Source: an uncultured Clostridia bacterium
Lineage (GTDB): Bacteria; Bacillota; Clostridia; TANB77; CAG-508
Reading direction: 5' to 3'
Assembly (NCBI GenBank): GCA_934141555.1
Contig: CAKPCK010000026.1
Location: forward strand, 1-7,753
DNA: 7,753 nucleotides
Part shown: one piece after another, positions 1 to 5,864 of the stretch
Layout: every line of letters starts with the position of its first letter
How positions within the stretch are numbered: position 1 is the first letter of the stretch
Notes under the pieces: model-generated
What the model was told of the DNA's origin: nothing
Databases searched by the model: none
The model's input: the letters and a program-made list of their open reading frames with translations, nothing else
Program-made: the position numbers and the translations under genes

Positions 1-16
1 ATTTTACTTGTAAAAT
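1..16. repeat. Short palindrome overlapping the asnS -35 box
   Basis: The first 16 bases form a perfect 7-base inverted repeat, ATTTTAC and GTAAAAT, separated by two bases. Its right half overlaps the -35 hexamer of the asnS promoter (8-13). It could be an operator, the remains of an upstream terminator, or chance in AT-rich DNA. The window edge hides what lies upstream, so its role cannot be decided here. Confidence 0.25.
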
Positions 17-36
17 TCCATATAATATTGTATAAT
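8..36 (+). promoter_or_regulatory. Probable housekeeping promoter of asnS
   Basis: TTGTAA (8-13) and TATAAT (31-36) are separated by exactly 17 bases, which fits a vegetative sigma-A promoter. Transcription should start near base 43, leaving an untranslated leader of fewer than 30 bases before the ATG at 71. That leaves no room for a T-box leader, a common control of tRNA synthetase genes in this phylum. A second TATAAT at 21-26 has no full upstream sequence in view. Confidence 0.6.
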
Positions 37-70
37 TTTGGCATACTAACAATAGAAAGAAGGAATTTTT

Positions 71-1459
71 ATGACTAATGTAACAATAAAAGATTTATTT
101 AGAAAAACTTCTGAATATGCTAACAAAGAAGTTACAGTTGAAGGATGGACAAAAACTATTAGAGATTCAAAAACATTTGGATTTATAGAACTAAATGATG
201 GTTCTTTTTTTAAAAATGTTCAAATCGTTTTTAATAATAATTTATCAAATTTTAATGAGATTACAAAGCTTACAATAAGCTCAACTATAAAAGTTACTGG
301 AAATGTTGTTATAACAGAAAATGCAAAACAACCATTTGAAATTCAAGCAACATCTATAGAAATTGAAAGTCTATGCCCTACAGATTATCCTCTTCAAAAG
401 AAAAGACATTCATTTGAATATTTAAGAACTATTGCACATTTAAGACCAAGAACAAATACATTTAACGCTGTTTTTAGAATTAGAAGTGTTGCAGCATTTG
501 CAATTCACCAATATTTTCAAGAACGTGGATATGTATATGTTCATACACCTATAATAACATGTGCTGATTGCGAAGGTTCTGCTGAAATGTTTAAATTAAC
601 AACATTAAATCTTGATGAAGATTTACCAAAAAAAGATGGAAAAGTTGATTTTTCAGAAGATCTATTTGGCAAAAAAGCATATATAACAGGATCTGGACAA
701 TTACATGGTGAAACATTTGCTTCTGCATTTGGAAAAATTTATACTTTTGGCCCAACATTAAGAAGTGAAAATTCAAACACAAAAACACATGCAAATGAAT
801 TTTGGATGATTGAACCTGAAATATCTTTCTGTGATTTAGATGGTTTAATGGATATTGAAGAAGATTGTCTAAAATATATTGTAAATTATGTTTTAGAACA
901 TTGCCCTGAAGAAATTGATTTCTGTGATAATTTTATCGAAAAAGGATTAAAAGATAAATTAACAAAATTATTAAATTCTGATTTTGTTAGAATTGACCAC
1001 AAAGATGTTATTGATATTTTGAAAAAAGCTGATAGAACATGGGAATTCCAACCTGATTATGGTGAAGATTTAGCAAAAGAACATGAAAAATATATTACAG
1101 AATATTTTAATGGTCCTGTATTTGTTAAAAACTGGCCAAAAGATATCAAATCATATTATATGAAAGTAAATCCAGATGGAAAAACTGTTGCTGCAGTTGA
1201 CCTTGAAGTTCCTGGTGCTGGTGAAATTATGGGTGGCTCTCAAAGAGAGGAAGATTATGATAAATTAGTTACTCGTATGAAAGAAATGGGAATTGAAACA
1301 GATCCATTATATTGGTATCTTGAATTAAGAAAATATGGTACAAATATTCATTCTGGTTTCGGACTTGGTTTTGAAAGATTACTAATGTACATTACTGGAA
1401 TTGAAAATATTAGAGATGTTATACCATATCCAAGAACACCAAATAACTGTGATTTTTAA
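71..1459 (+). CDS. asnS: Asparagine--tRNA ligase (AsnRS)
   Basis: This is a cytoplasmic class IIb aminoacyl-tRNA synthetase that activates asparagine with ATP and charges tRNA-Asn. The 462 residues match the usual family length. Residues about 18-100 look like the N-terminal OB-fold anticodon-binding domain (EVTVEGWTKTIRDSKTFGF). The class II core follows: motif 1 around 148-160 (YFQERGYVYVHTP), motif 2 around 226-250 (FGPTLRSENSNTKTHANEF), and motif 3 at 429-437 (GFGLGFERL). The C-terminus, IPYPRTPNNCDF, is the typical AsnRS ending and argues against AspRS. The start is supported by AAGGA at 60-64, six bases before the ATG. The gene is alone on the + strand and faces the lipoprotein cassette. 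No U-tract terminator follows its stop on the + strand; only the hairpin of the opposing gene lies there. No lesions are visible. Confidence 0.97.
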   Translation: MTNVTIKDLFRKTSEYANKEVTVEGWTKTIRDSKTFGFIELNDGSFFKNVQIVFNNNLSNFNEITKLTISSTIKVTGNVVITENAKQPFEIQATSIEIESLCPTDYPLQKKRHSFEYLRTIAHLRPRTNTFNAVFRIRSVAAFAIHQYFQERGYVYVHTPIITCADCEGSAEMFKLTTLNLDEDLPKKDGKVDFSEDLFGKKAYITGSGQLHGETFASAFGKIYTFGPTLRSENSNTKTHANEFWMIEPEISFCDLDGLMDIEEDCLKYIVNYVLEHCPEEIDFCDNFIEKGLKDKLTKLLNSDFVRIDHKDVIDILKKADRTWEFQPDYGEDLAKEHEKYITEYFNGPVFVKNWPKDIKSYYMKVNPDGKTVAAVDLEVPGAGEIMGGSQREEDYDKLVTRMKEMGIETDPLYWYLELRKYGTNIHSGFGLGFERLLMYITGIENIRDVIPYPRTPNNCDF

Positions 1460-1460
1460 T

Positions 1461-1513
1461 AAAAAAATAGAAATGTCGCCCCAACCGAGAACACTGTTCT
1501 TAGTTGGGGCGAC
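1461..1513 (-). terminator. Strong rho-independent terminator of the lipoprotein gene
   Basis: An 11-base perfect stem, GTCGCCCCAAC (1475-1485) against GTTGGGGCGAC (1503-1513), continues after one C/A mismatch and a G-U pair into a second perfect stem, AGAAC/GTTCT, with an ACT loop. Read on the minus strand, the stem is followed by a T-rich tract (complement of 1461-1474, including seven T in a row). On the plus strand no T-run follows, so this ends minus-strand transcription, from the lipoprotein gene and any read-through from mazF. It begins 8 bases past the lipoprotein stop. Its GC content is far above that of the local DNA. Confidence 0.85.
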
Positions 1514-1520
1514 TGAAGGT

Positions 1521-1958
1521 TTAGCTTGCGAGATTGAATGTTACAGAGAACTTAAGCCGACTCTCATTAGAGAAGAACTCTGTCGAAGAAACTGCAACAT
1601 CTTTGGCAGAATCGCCAATATAATTCTTAAGCAGCTCTGTCAAACTGTCAACGATCTGATCCTTAGACCACTGAGTCAATTCAACTCTAAGGTCGAACCA
1701 CAATGTGACATATCCAGAATCAAATCTGACTCTAACACTCGAGCCATTCATGATTCCGATGTTGGTGAGCTCATCGCCAATGGTAATGGTAAAGTCCTTT
1801 CCCCACTGGGAGGCATTACTAACCTCAAATGTTTGCCTCACGGGATCAATGGAAATACCATTTCCATTTCCATCAGATGTGGAACATGCAGTCATTGTCA
1901 TCACCATACACATGGCAACAACAATAGTTGCAATCCGAATTACAAGCTTTTTTTTCAT
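1521..1958 (-). CDS. Small secreted lipoprotein of unknown function, GC-rich
   Basis: The product is 145 residues starting at the ATG at 1958, which is set by a strong SD (CGGAGG at 1965-1970). A longer reading frame exists upstream but would need a TTG inside the promoter region. Residues 2-24 are a lipoprotein signal peptide: basic MKKK, a hydrophobic stretch, then MTAC with Cys25 as the likely lipidated residue. The mature protein starts with a Ser/Gly/Asn linker (STSDGNGNG). It continues as a soluble domain of about 110 residues with alternating hydrophobic residues, as in beta-strands (EVSNASQWGKDFTITIGDEL; SVRVRFDSGYVTLWFDLRV), and a helix near WSKDQIVDSLTELLKNYIG. I do not recognise the family. 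Hand counts of two 60-base lines give about 42-45% GC, against about 25% in asnS, so the gene probably came from a donor with richer GC. It has its own promoter and terminator. It should sit on the outer face of the membrane. Confidence 0.85.
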   Translation of the reverse strand: MKKKLVIRIATIVVAMCMVMTMTACSTSDGNGNGISIDPVRQTFEVSNASQWGKDFTITIGDELTNIGIMNGSSVRVRFDSGYVTLWFDLRVELTQWSKDQIVDSLTELLKNYIGDSAKDVAVSSTEFFSNESRLKFSVTFNLAS

Positions 1959-2002
1959 TTCAAACCTCCGTTCTTCAAAAAAGCTTTTGGGCTTACATTT
2001 CA

Positions 2003-2031
2003 ATTATAATACATTTATGTTATTATGTCAA
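2003..2031 (-). promoter_or_regulatory. Perfect consensus sigma-A promoter of the lipoprotein gene
   Basis: On the minus strand TTGACA (2031-2026) and TATAAT (2008-2003) are separated by exactly 17 bases, so both hexamers match consensus fully. The -35 box starts two bases after the mazF stop codon. The predicted transcript starts near 1996 and has a leader of about 40 bases ending in CGGAGG. A promoter this good implies strong constitutive expression unless a repressor covers it; no obvious operator palindrome is seen. Confidence 0.85.
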
Positions 2032-2032
2032 T

Positions 2033-2380
2033 TCATTCCAATCCAAAACTAACACCTAATGCATTATTTAATTTATTTATTATCGTATTATCATCTATAT
2101 GACCAATTTTTTCTTTTAATCTACTTTTGTCTATTGTACGAATTTGTTCTGTTAACACAACAGAATTACTCTTAAGTCCACTTGTATTTTCACCAATTTC
2201 TATATGAGTTGGTAATTTTGTTTTATTTGTTTGAGAAGTTATTGCTGCAGCTATTACTGTTGGACTATATTTATTTCCTAAATCATTCTGAATTATTAAT
2301 ACTGGCCTAACTCCACCTTGTTCAGATCCAACAACTGGACTTAAGTCTGCATAAAACATATCTCCTCTTTTTACTACCAT
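2033..2380 (-). CDS. mazF: MazF/PemK-family mRNA interferase toxin (NdoA/EndoA-like)
   Basis: This 115-residue protein is close to Bacillus subtilis NdoA (MazF), a sequence-specific endoribonuclease that cuts mRNA in the cytoplasm. Family hallmarks are MVVKRGDMFYADLSPVVGSE near the start, GGVRPVLIIQNDLGN, AAAITSQ, LPTHIEI and LTEQIRTIDKSRL. Arg25 and Thr48, the positions of the known catalytic pair in the B. subtilis enzyme, are both kept, so the toxin looks active. The ATG at 2380 is chosen because AGGAG (2393-2389) lies eight bases upstream; the GTG at 2389 overlaps that SD and cannot be the start. The usual small antitoxin gene is not upstream: only 78 bases separate it from the GerS-like gene. 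It is probably expressed with the PBP and GerS-like genes, with a possible weak promoter of its own. Confidence 0.93.
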   Translation of the reverse strand: MVVKRGDMFYADLSPVVGSEQGGVRPVLIIQNDLGNKYSPTVIAAAITSQTNKTKLPTHIEIGENTSGLKSNSVVLTEQIRTIDKSRLKEKIGHIDDNTIINKLNNALGVSFGLE

Positions 2381-2419
2381 TTTCTTCACTCCTAAACTTA
2401 CTATATATCAAGTTTATAT

Positions 2420-2447
2420 ATCGTATCTTTTCTTAGTTCGAAGTAAA
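2420..2447 (-). promoter_or_regulatory. Weak candidate promoter for mazF
   Basis: In the 78-base gap between the GerS-like gene and mazF, TTTACT (2447-2442) and TACGAT (2425-2420) lie 16 bases apart on the minus strand. Each hexamer departs from consensus, and such pairs are common in AT-rich DNA. The gap is long enough for a promoter, so separate mazF expression is possible but not shown. Confidence 0.22.
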
Positions 2448-2458
2448 GATATTTCAAT

Positions 2459-3067
2459 TTACATATTTATCTTTACCTCATTATATAATATGTAAATTGT
2501 ATTTTTTTGTTTATTATCTTTTATTTCCATTTGTGTTGGCATTCCTGTATTTTTATCTATATGCAATATTTTTTCTTTTATATATATATTATCAGAATTA
2601 TTTTTTGTTTTCATTATTATTTCAGATTCTTTTTCTTCAAAATTTGCTGAAGTATCTTTTTTATATTCCTCAATAAATGTTGATAAATCTAAACAATTAT
2701 TTCCTAAATATGTATAATTTTCTAATATTGTATTTAGATTTAAACTAGTATTTTCTAATTTTAAAGTTGTTCCATCATTTATTATTTTCATTCCAGCTAT
2801 ATTACTTGGTTCTATTACTTCTTGTTTGCTTATATTAGGTGATTGAAATTCCTGTTCTAGTATATATTTATTAATATTTTTATTACTTGTAACTGTGACT
2901 GTAATTTTTGTTTTATATGAACTAAGATTTAAAATATAATCTACGACTTCTTGACTGCTTTTATTATTACCTTTTTTATTTGATTTAATACCTTTTTTAT
3001 AAAAAAGCACTCCTGCAATAGCAATTAAAAATATTATTAATAATATAAACCAATACTTTTTTTTCAT
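2459..3067 (-). CDS. GerS-like membrane-anchored protein (LolA-like fold), possible germination factor
   Basis: The 202-residue protein has one N-terminal hydrophobic segment (about residues 5-23, after MKKK) and an exported domain from about 35 to the end. There is no lipobox cysteine, so it looks like an uncleaved anchor, unlike the lipoprotein GerS of Clostridioides difficile. The pattern across the domain resembles GerS-related proteins as I recall them: QEVIEP (82-87), an NYTYLGNNCLDLSTFIEEYKK stretch (117-137), a HIDKNTGMPTQMEIKDN segment (169-185) and a final ILYNEVKIN. In C. difficile, GerS is needed for cortex-lytic activity in spore germination, and from memory its locus also lies near mazEF genes. 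That synteny supports the assignment but was not checked. The ATG at 3067 follows GAAAGGA at 3086-3080 with a longish 12-base spacing. The gene starts 25 bases after the PBP stop, probably in the same operon. Confidence 0.65.
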   Translation of the reverse strand: MKKKYWFILLIIFLIAIAGVLFYKKGIKSNKKGNNKSSQEVVDYILNLSSYKTKITVTVTSNKNINKYILEQEFQSPNISKQEVIEPSNIAGMKIINDGTTLKLENTSLNLNTILENYTYLGNNCLDLSTFIEEYKKDTSANFEEKESEIIMKTKNNSDNIYIKEKILHIDKNTGMPTQMEIKDNKQKNTIYILYNEVKINM

Positions 3068-3092
3068 AATTTTTTATAATCCTTTCAAAATT

Positions 3093-4859
3093 TTATTTTT
3101 GACTATCTAAATATGGTAAAACTTCACTCAGAATCTTTCCTCCAACAGGTGCAGCTACACCACCACCTTGGTGTCCTCCTTCTCCTGTTGGATTATATAA
3201 TGTTATCAAAAGTACTATTTCAGGGTCATCTGTATTTGCTACTCCACAAAATGATGTGACATATTTTCCAGTATTAACACCATCTTCTGATGTTCCTGTT
3301 TTTCCTCCAACTTGATATCCTTCTACTTTTGCATTTTTTCCTGTTCCTTCTGATACAACACTATTCATCATACTTAACACTTTTTCTGCATTTTCTTTTG
3401 ATATTATTTGTTCTCCAGTTTCTACTGGCATATCTTTTTTTTCACCAGTTTCACTATTTATAATAGATTTTACTATTCTTGGTTTTATATATGTGCCTTT
3501 ATTTGCAATACTTGATACAGCTGTTATCATTTGAAGTGGTGTTATTTCAAATCTCTGCCCAAAACTAATTGTTGCAAGTTCTACTGGTCCTGCTTTTTCT
3601 TCTTTTATAAATATGCTGTTGGCTTCACCTGGTAATTTTATTCCTGTTTTATTAAATAATCCAAATTTTCTTAAATATTCATAATATTTTGTTACTCCTA
3701 TTTTTTGCCCAAGCCCTATAAATACTGGATTACAAGAATTCATTAATGCAAGTCTTAAACTTTCCGAGCCATGTGGTCTATAATACCTCCAACATTTTAT
3801 TCTTACTCCTGCAACTTCTATCCCACCTGTACAACAGAATTGCCCTTGCTGATCTATGTTTGTTACTATTCCTTCTTCAAGTGCTGCAGATGATGTTATT
3901 GTTTTAAAAACTGATCCTGGCTCATATGTATCTGATATTGCTTTATTTCTCCACATCTTCTGCATTGCTGTTGTTCTGTCTTGTGAATCTAAAGTTTCCC
4001 ATTCTGCTTTTTGTTCATCTGTATGTGGTTCATATGGACTGTTTAAATCATATGCTGGATATGTTGCCATTGCTAAAATATCTCCATTTTTAGGATTCAT
4101 TGCTATAATACTTCCTCCATCTGTACAAACATTATCTATACATGCTTCTTCTAAGTATTTTTCTACAATTGATTGTATTGTCATATCTATTGTTAATATT
4201 AAACTATTTCCATCTATTGCTGAAATATATTCTTCATCTCCAAGACTTGCTCCTGCTGCATTTGTTTGTCTTTCGATTCTTCCATTTGTTCCTTTTAATT
4301 CATTATTATATTTTGCTTCAATTCCATCTAGTCCTTGATTATCACTTCCACAAAATCCTATTACTTGCGCAGCTAAATCTCCATACGGATAATATCTTTT
4401 TGAATCTTCATCTATATTTATTCCTGTAGTTATTTGATTATCTTCCATCCATTTTCTTAATTCGTCTGTTTTATTTTTTTCTACTTGCTTTACAATTGTT
4501 TCAATAGAACTTCTTTTATTTACTTTTTTTAATGTTTTCTCATAATCTAACTCAAATATATCACTTAATGTTTTGGCTACTTTTTCTTTATTTTCTTTTT
4601 TTATATTTCCTGGATTTATTGTTACTGCTTCTACACTTGAACTTACTGCTAATTCATACTTCCCCGTTGCGTCATATATCGTCCCTCTTTTTGCTGTTAT
4701 TTTTCTGCTTTGTGATTGTTGACTTAATGCTTTGTCATTTAATTCTGCTCCCCATACTAATTGTATATATCCTAATCTTGTTGTTAATAATAATATTATT
4801 ATAATTGCTACAAATAGTCCATTTCTCATTTTCTTTTTATTTGATAATGATATTGGCAT
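3093..4859 (-). CDS. Class B penicillin-binding protein (FtsI/SpoVD-type transpeptidase)
   Basis: The 588-residue protein is a monofunctional DD-transpeptidase that cross-links peptidoglycan on the outer face of the membrane. A short cytoplasmic tail leads into one transmembrane segment (about 13-29). The class B dimerization domain follows, with the RGTIYD motif at 58-63. The transpeptidase domain carries all three active-site motifs: SVFK (catalytic Ser316, Lys319) after EPG, SCN at 375-377, and KTG at 520-522 in GGKTGTSE. There is no PASTA domain after the KTG region, so it is shorter than B. subtilis SpoVD. The GerS-like neighbour suggests a sporulation role, but a division PBP (FtsI/Pbp2) cannot be excluded. 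The ATG at 4859 follows GAGGTG (4870-4865) and is the first gene of the run PBP, GerS-like, mazF. Expression beyond that is unknown: the region upstream holds an inverted repeat and only poor promoter matches. Confidence 0.93.
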   Translation of the reverse strand: MPISLSNKKKMRNGLFVAIIIILLLTTRLGYIQLVWGAELNDKALSQQSQSRKITAKRGTIYDATGKYELAVSSSVEAVTINPGNIKKENKEKVAKTLSDIFELDYEKTLKKVNKRSSIETIVKQVEKNKTDELRKWMEDNQITTGINIDEDSKRYYPYGDLAAQVIGFCGSDNQGLDGIEAKYNNELKGTNGRIERQTNAAGASLGDEEYISAIDGNSLILTIDMTIQSIVEKYLEEACIDNVCTDGGSIIAMNPKNGDILAMATYPAYDLNSPYEPHTDEQKAEWETLDSQDRTTAMQKMWRNKAISDTYEPGSVFKTITSSAALEEGIVTNIDQQGQFCCTGGIEVAGVRIKCWRYYRPHGSESLRLALMNSCNPVFIGLGQKIGVTKYYEYLRKFGLFNKTGIKLPGEANSIFIKEEKAGPVELATISFGQRFEITPLQMITAVSSIANKGTYIKPRIVKSIINSETGEKKDMPVETGEQIISKENAEKVLSMMNSVVSEGTGKNAKVEGYQVGGKTGTSEDGVNTGKYVTSFCGVANTDDPEIVLLITLYNPTGEGGHQGGGVAAPVGGKILSEVLPYLDSQK

Positions 4860-4894
4860 AAACTCACCTCTTTTTGATTTTATGCTTTTTAATA

Positions 4895-4949
4895 AAAAAA
4901 AGAATATATTTCTGAAATCTTATTGAATTATGATATATATTCTTTTTTT
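4895..4949. terminator. AT-rich inverted repeat, probable weak (possibly bidirectional) terminator
   Basis: Bases 4895-4909 (seven A, then GAATATAT) pair perfectly over 15 bases with 4935-4949 (ATATATTC, then seven T), around a 25-base loop. On the minus strand the right-hand arm is followed by a run of eight T (complement of 4901-4894), as expected for an intrinsic terminator. The stem has only one G-C pair, so it would be weak. It lies at the 3' end of the accessory cluster, overlapping the last codons of the degraded reading frame, and about 35 bases before the PBP start. It therefore separates the two minus-strand units. Confidence 0.45.
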
Positions 4950-5270
4950 AACTCTTTTGTTATATTTTCAGCTTTTTCATACATTTTTATACTTTTTTTA
5001 CTACATATTTAGACAATCTTAAACTTATTATATTTGTATGTGGATCTTTAATAAAATTAAAATCCAATATTCCTTCTGATATTAATATTTCCGCTTGCAT
5101 TTTGTTAAAATCTCTTACTTTTTCAAATTTTTTTAGCATTAGTTCTTTTTTCTATCTAATTCTTCTTGATTAAATTCCACAGCCTGTCCATACAATATTT
5201 TTCTGGCCATCTCAAAGACTTCTAATGATATTTTTTGTATTTCTATAAAATTTTCATCTTTAATTAATTT
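4928..5270 (-). pseudogene. Degraded continuation of the 78-residue gene
   Basis: No intact gene fills this stretch, but its minus strand reads as protein in pieces. Directly after the TAA at 5271-5273, the same frame stays open for 43 codons (KLIKDENFIEIQ...NQEELDRKKN) to a stop at 5139-5141. A second piece in another frame begins with the ATG at 5139 (MLKKFEKVRDFNKM...) and runs 50 codons to a stop at 4987-4989. A third runs on (SIKMYEKAENITKELKKEYI) to a stop at 4928-4930. One extra A in the run of six A (complement of 5146-5151) and one in the run of seven (4993-4999) would join all three pieces. With the upstream gene this makes a frame of 194 codons including the terminal stop, interrupted by one internal stop. 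The product would be helical and charged; I do not recognise it. It could be a true pseudogene or partly an indel artefact. The TAATG overlap at 5141-5137 also allows two small coupled genes. Confidence 0.5.
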
Positions 5271-5507
5271 TTATTTTTTGTATTCTAATGGCAATTCTAT
5301 TATATTTTTAGTTGAATATTCAAGCACAGATATTATTGAATCATTAGATTTTTCTATATTTTGTTTTTTAGTTCTTTGCAAATAATTAGACAATTCATAT
5401 AAATATTTTTCAAATGCTTCTACTAACTCTTGTTTATCTTCTGTAGAAGATATTGCATCAGAAAAATTTTGCACCAATCTTTCAGATATCTTTTCTAATT
5501 CATTCAT
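5271..5507 (-). CDS. Small helical protein of unknown function (78 residues), probably truncated
   Basis: The protein is acidic, has no Cys or Trp, and appears all-helical with two helices: residues 2-22 (NELEKISERLVQNFSDAIS) and 25-50 (DKQELVEAFEKYLYELSNYL). It has no signal peptide and no WXG motif. I do not recognise the family. The ATG at 5507 has poor support: AAAGGA lies about 16 bases upstream, and an ATG at 5523 closer to it is out of frame and stops after seven codons. It follows the peptidase fragment by 54 bases in the same direction. Position after a toxin-like gene would suit an immunity protein or chaperone, but that is inference. The frame stays coding-like beyond the stop, so the original gene was probably about 190 residues. 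Confidence 0.55.
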   Translation of the reverse strand: MNELEKISERLVQNFSDAISSTEDKQELVEAFEKYLYELSNYLQRTKKQNIEKSNDSIISVLEYSTKNIIELPLEYKK

Positions 5508-5561
5508 ATATTTCTAATTTCATTCCTTTCTTATTTCCAACTATACAATTCAATATAAATA

Positions 5562-5864
5562 TTATTTTCTATTATTATACTCTTCACACTTTTTATCAAA
5601 TTCTTCTGTAAAACTTTCTAATTTTGGAATACTATCATATTTTTTTTCGTTTCCTTCTTCTCCTGCTACATAATGCATTAATTCTAAAAACTCAGTATAT
5701 GAACTTCCATCATCTTGCATAATTTCATTAAATTTTTTTTCAAATTTTGTTTTATCTTCCCCATAATACGATTCAAATAATAATTTTTCTCCATCACATG
5801 CTCCATTATCTGTCATTGATTTTGTAACTCTTTCTAAAAAATTTACACCGATCTCTATAATCAC
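5562..5864 (-). pseudogene. C-terminal part of the metallopeptidase-like protein, out of frame
   Basis: This 100-codon frame is best read as the missing end of the upstream peptidase-like protein. Removing one T at 5865-5866 (minus strand) joins the two frames as ...LYFSEVC then VIIEIGVNFLERVTKSM..., giving 524 residues with no other change. The joined region has the pattern I recall from putative metallopeptidase domains: after an NExxT motif comes a helix with Y..EV..I.EI...LE, then a Gly-containing turn (TDNGACDGEKL), then FESYYGED and a charged helix. Taken alone, the frame could start at the GTG at 5864 with GAGG (5877-5874) ten bases upstream, so an independent overlapping gene is possible. 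A 59-base overlap makes that less likely. The end (EEFDKKCEEYNNRK) is charged and helical. Confidence 0.6.

Noticed and set aside
1..70. T-box riboswitch upstream of asnS
   Set aside because: The promoter -10 box is at 31-36, leaving a leader of fewer than 30 bases. No specifier stem or T-box sequence fits.
591..794. Minus-strand open frame of 67 codons inside asnS
   Set aside because: Low-complexity Leu/Phe/His-rich shadow opposite a well-conserved synthetase gene.
1959..2003. Longer start (TTG at 2003) for the lipoprotein
   Set aside because: It would put the start codon inside the -10 box, and the added residues break the signal peptide. The ATG at 1958 has CGGAGG at good distance.
1401..2009. 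Plus-strand open frame of 202 codons crossing the asnS end and the lipoprotein gene
   Set aside because: It is the antisense shadow of the GC-rich lipoprotein gene and runs through the terminator hairpin. It has no SD and is not protein-like, while the minus-strand gene has promoter, SD, signal peptide and terminator.
2381..2389. GTG at 2389 as the mazF start
   Set aside because: The GTG overlaps the AGGAG SD that serves the ATG at 2380, and family members begin at that Met (MVVKRGD).
3856..4804. Several plus-strand open frames opposite the PBP gene
   Set aside because: They are antisense to a gene with all PBP active-site motifs, are rich in Leu, Ile, Phe and Tyr as expected from reversed AT-rich coding DNA, and lack SD sequences.
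4877..4907. Sporulation sigma-E-like promoter (ATATT ... CATAAAAT) upstream of the PBP
   Set aside because: The spacer is 18 bases, longer than the 14-15 expected, and both boxes are common by chance here. The sporulation idea rests on gene context, not on this match.
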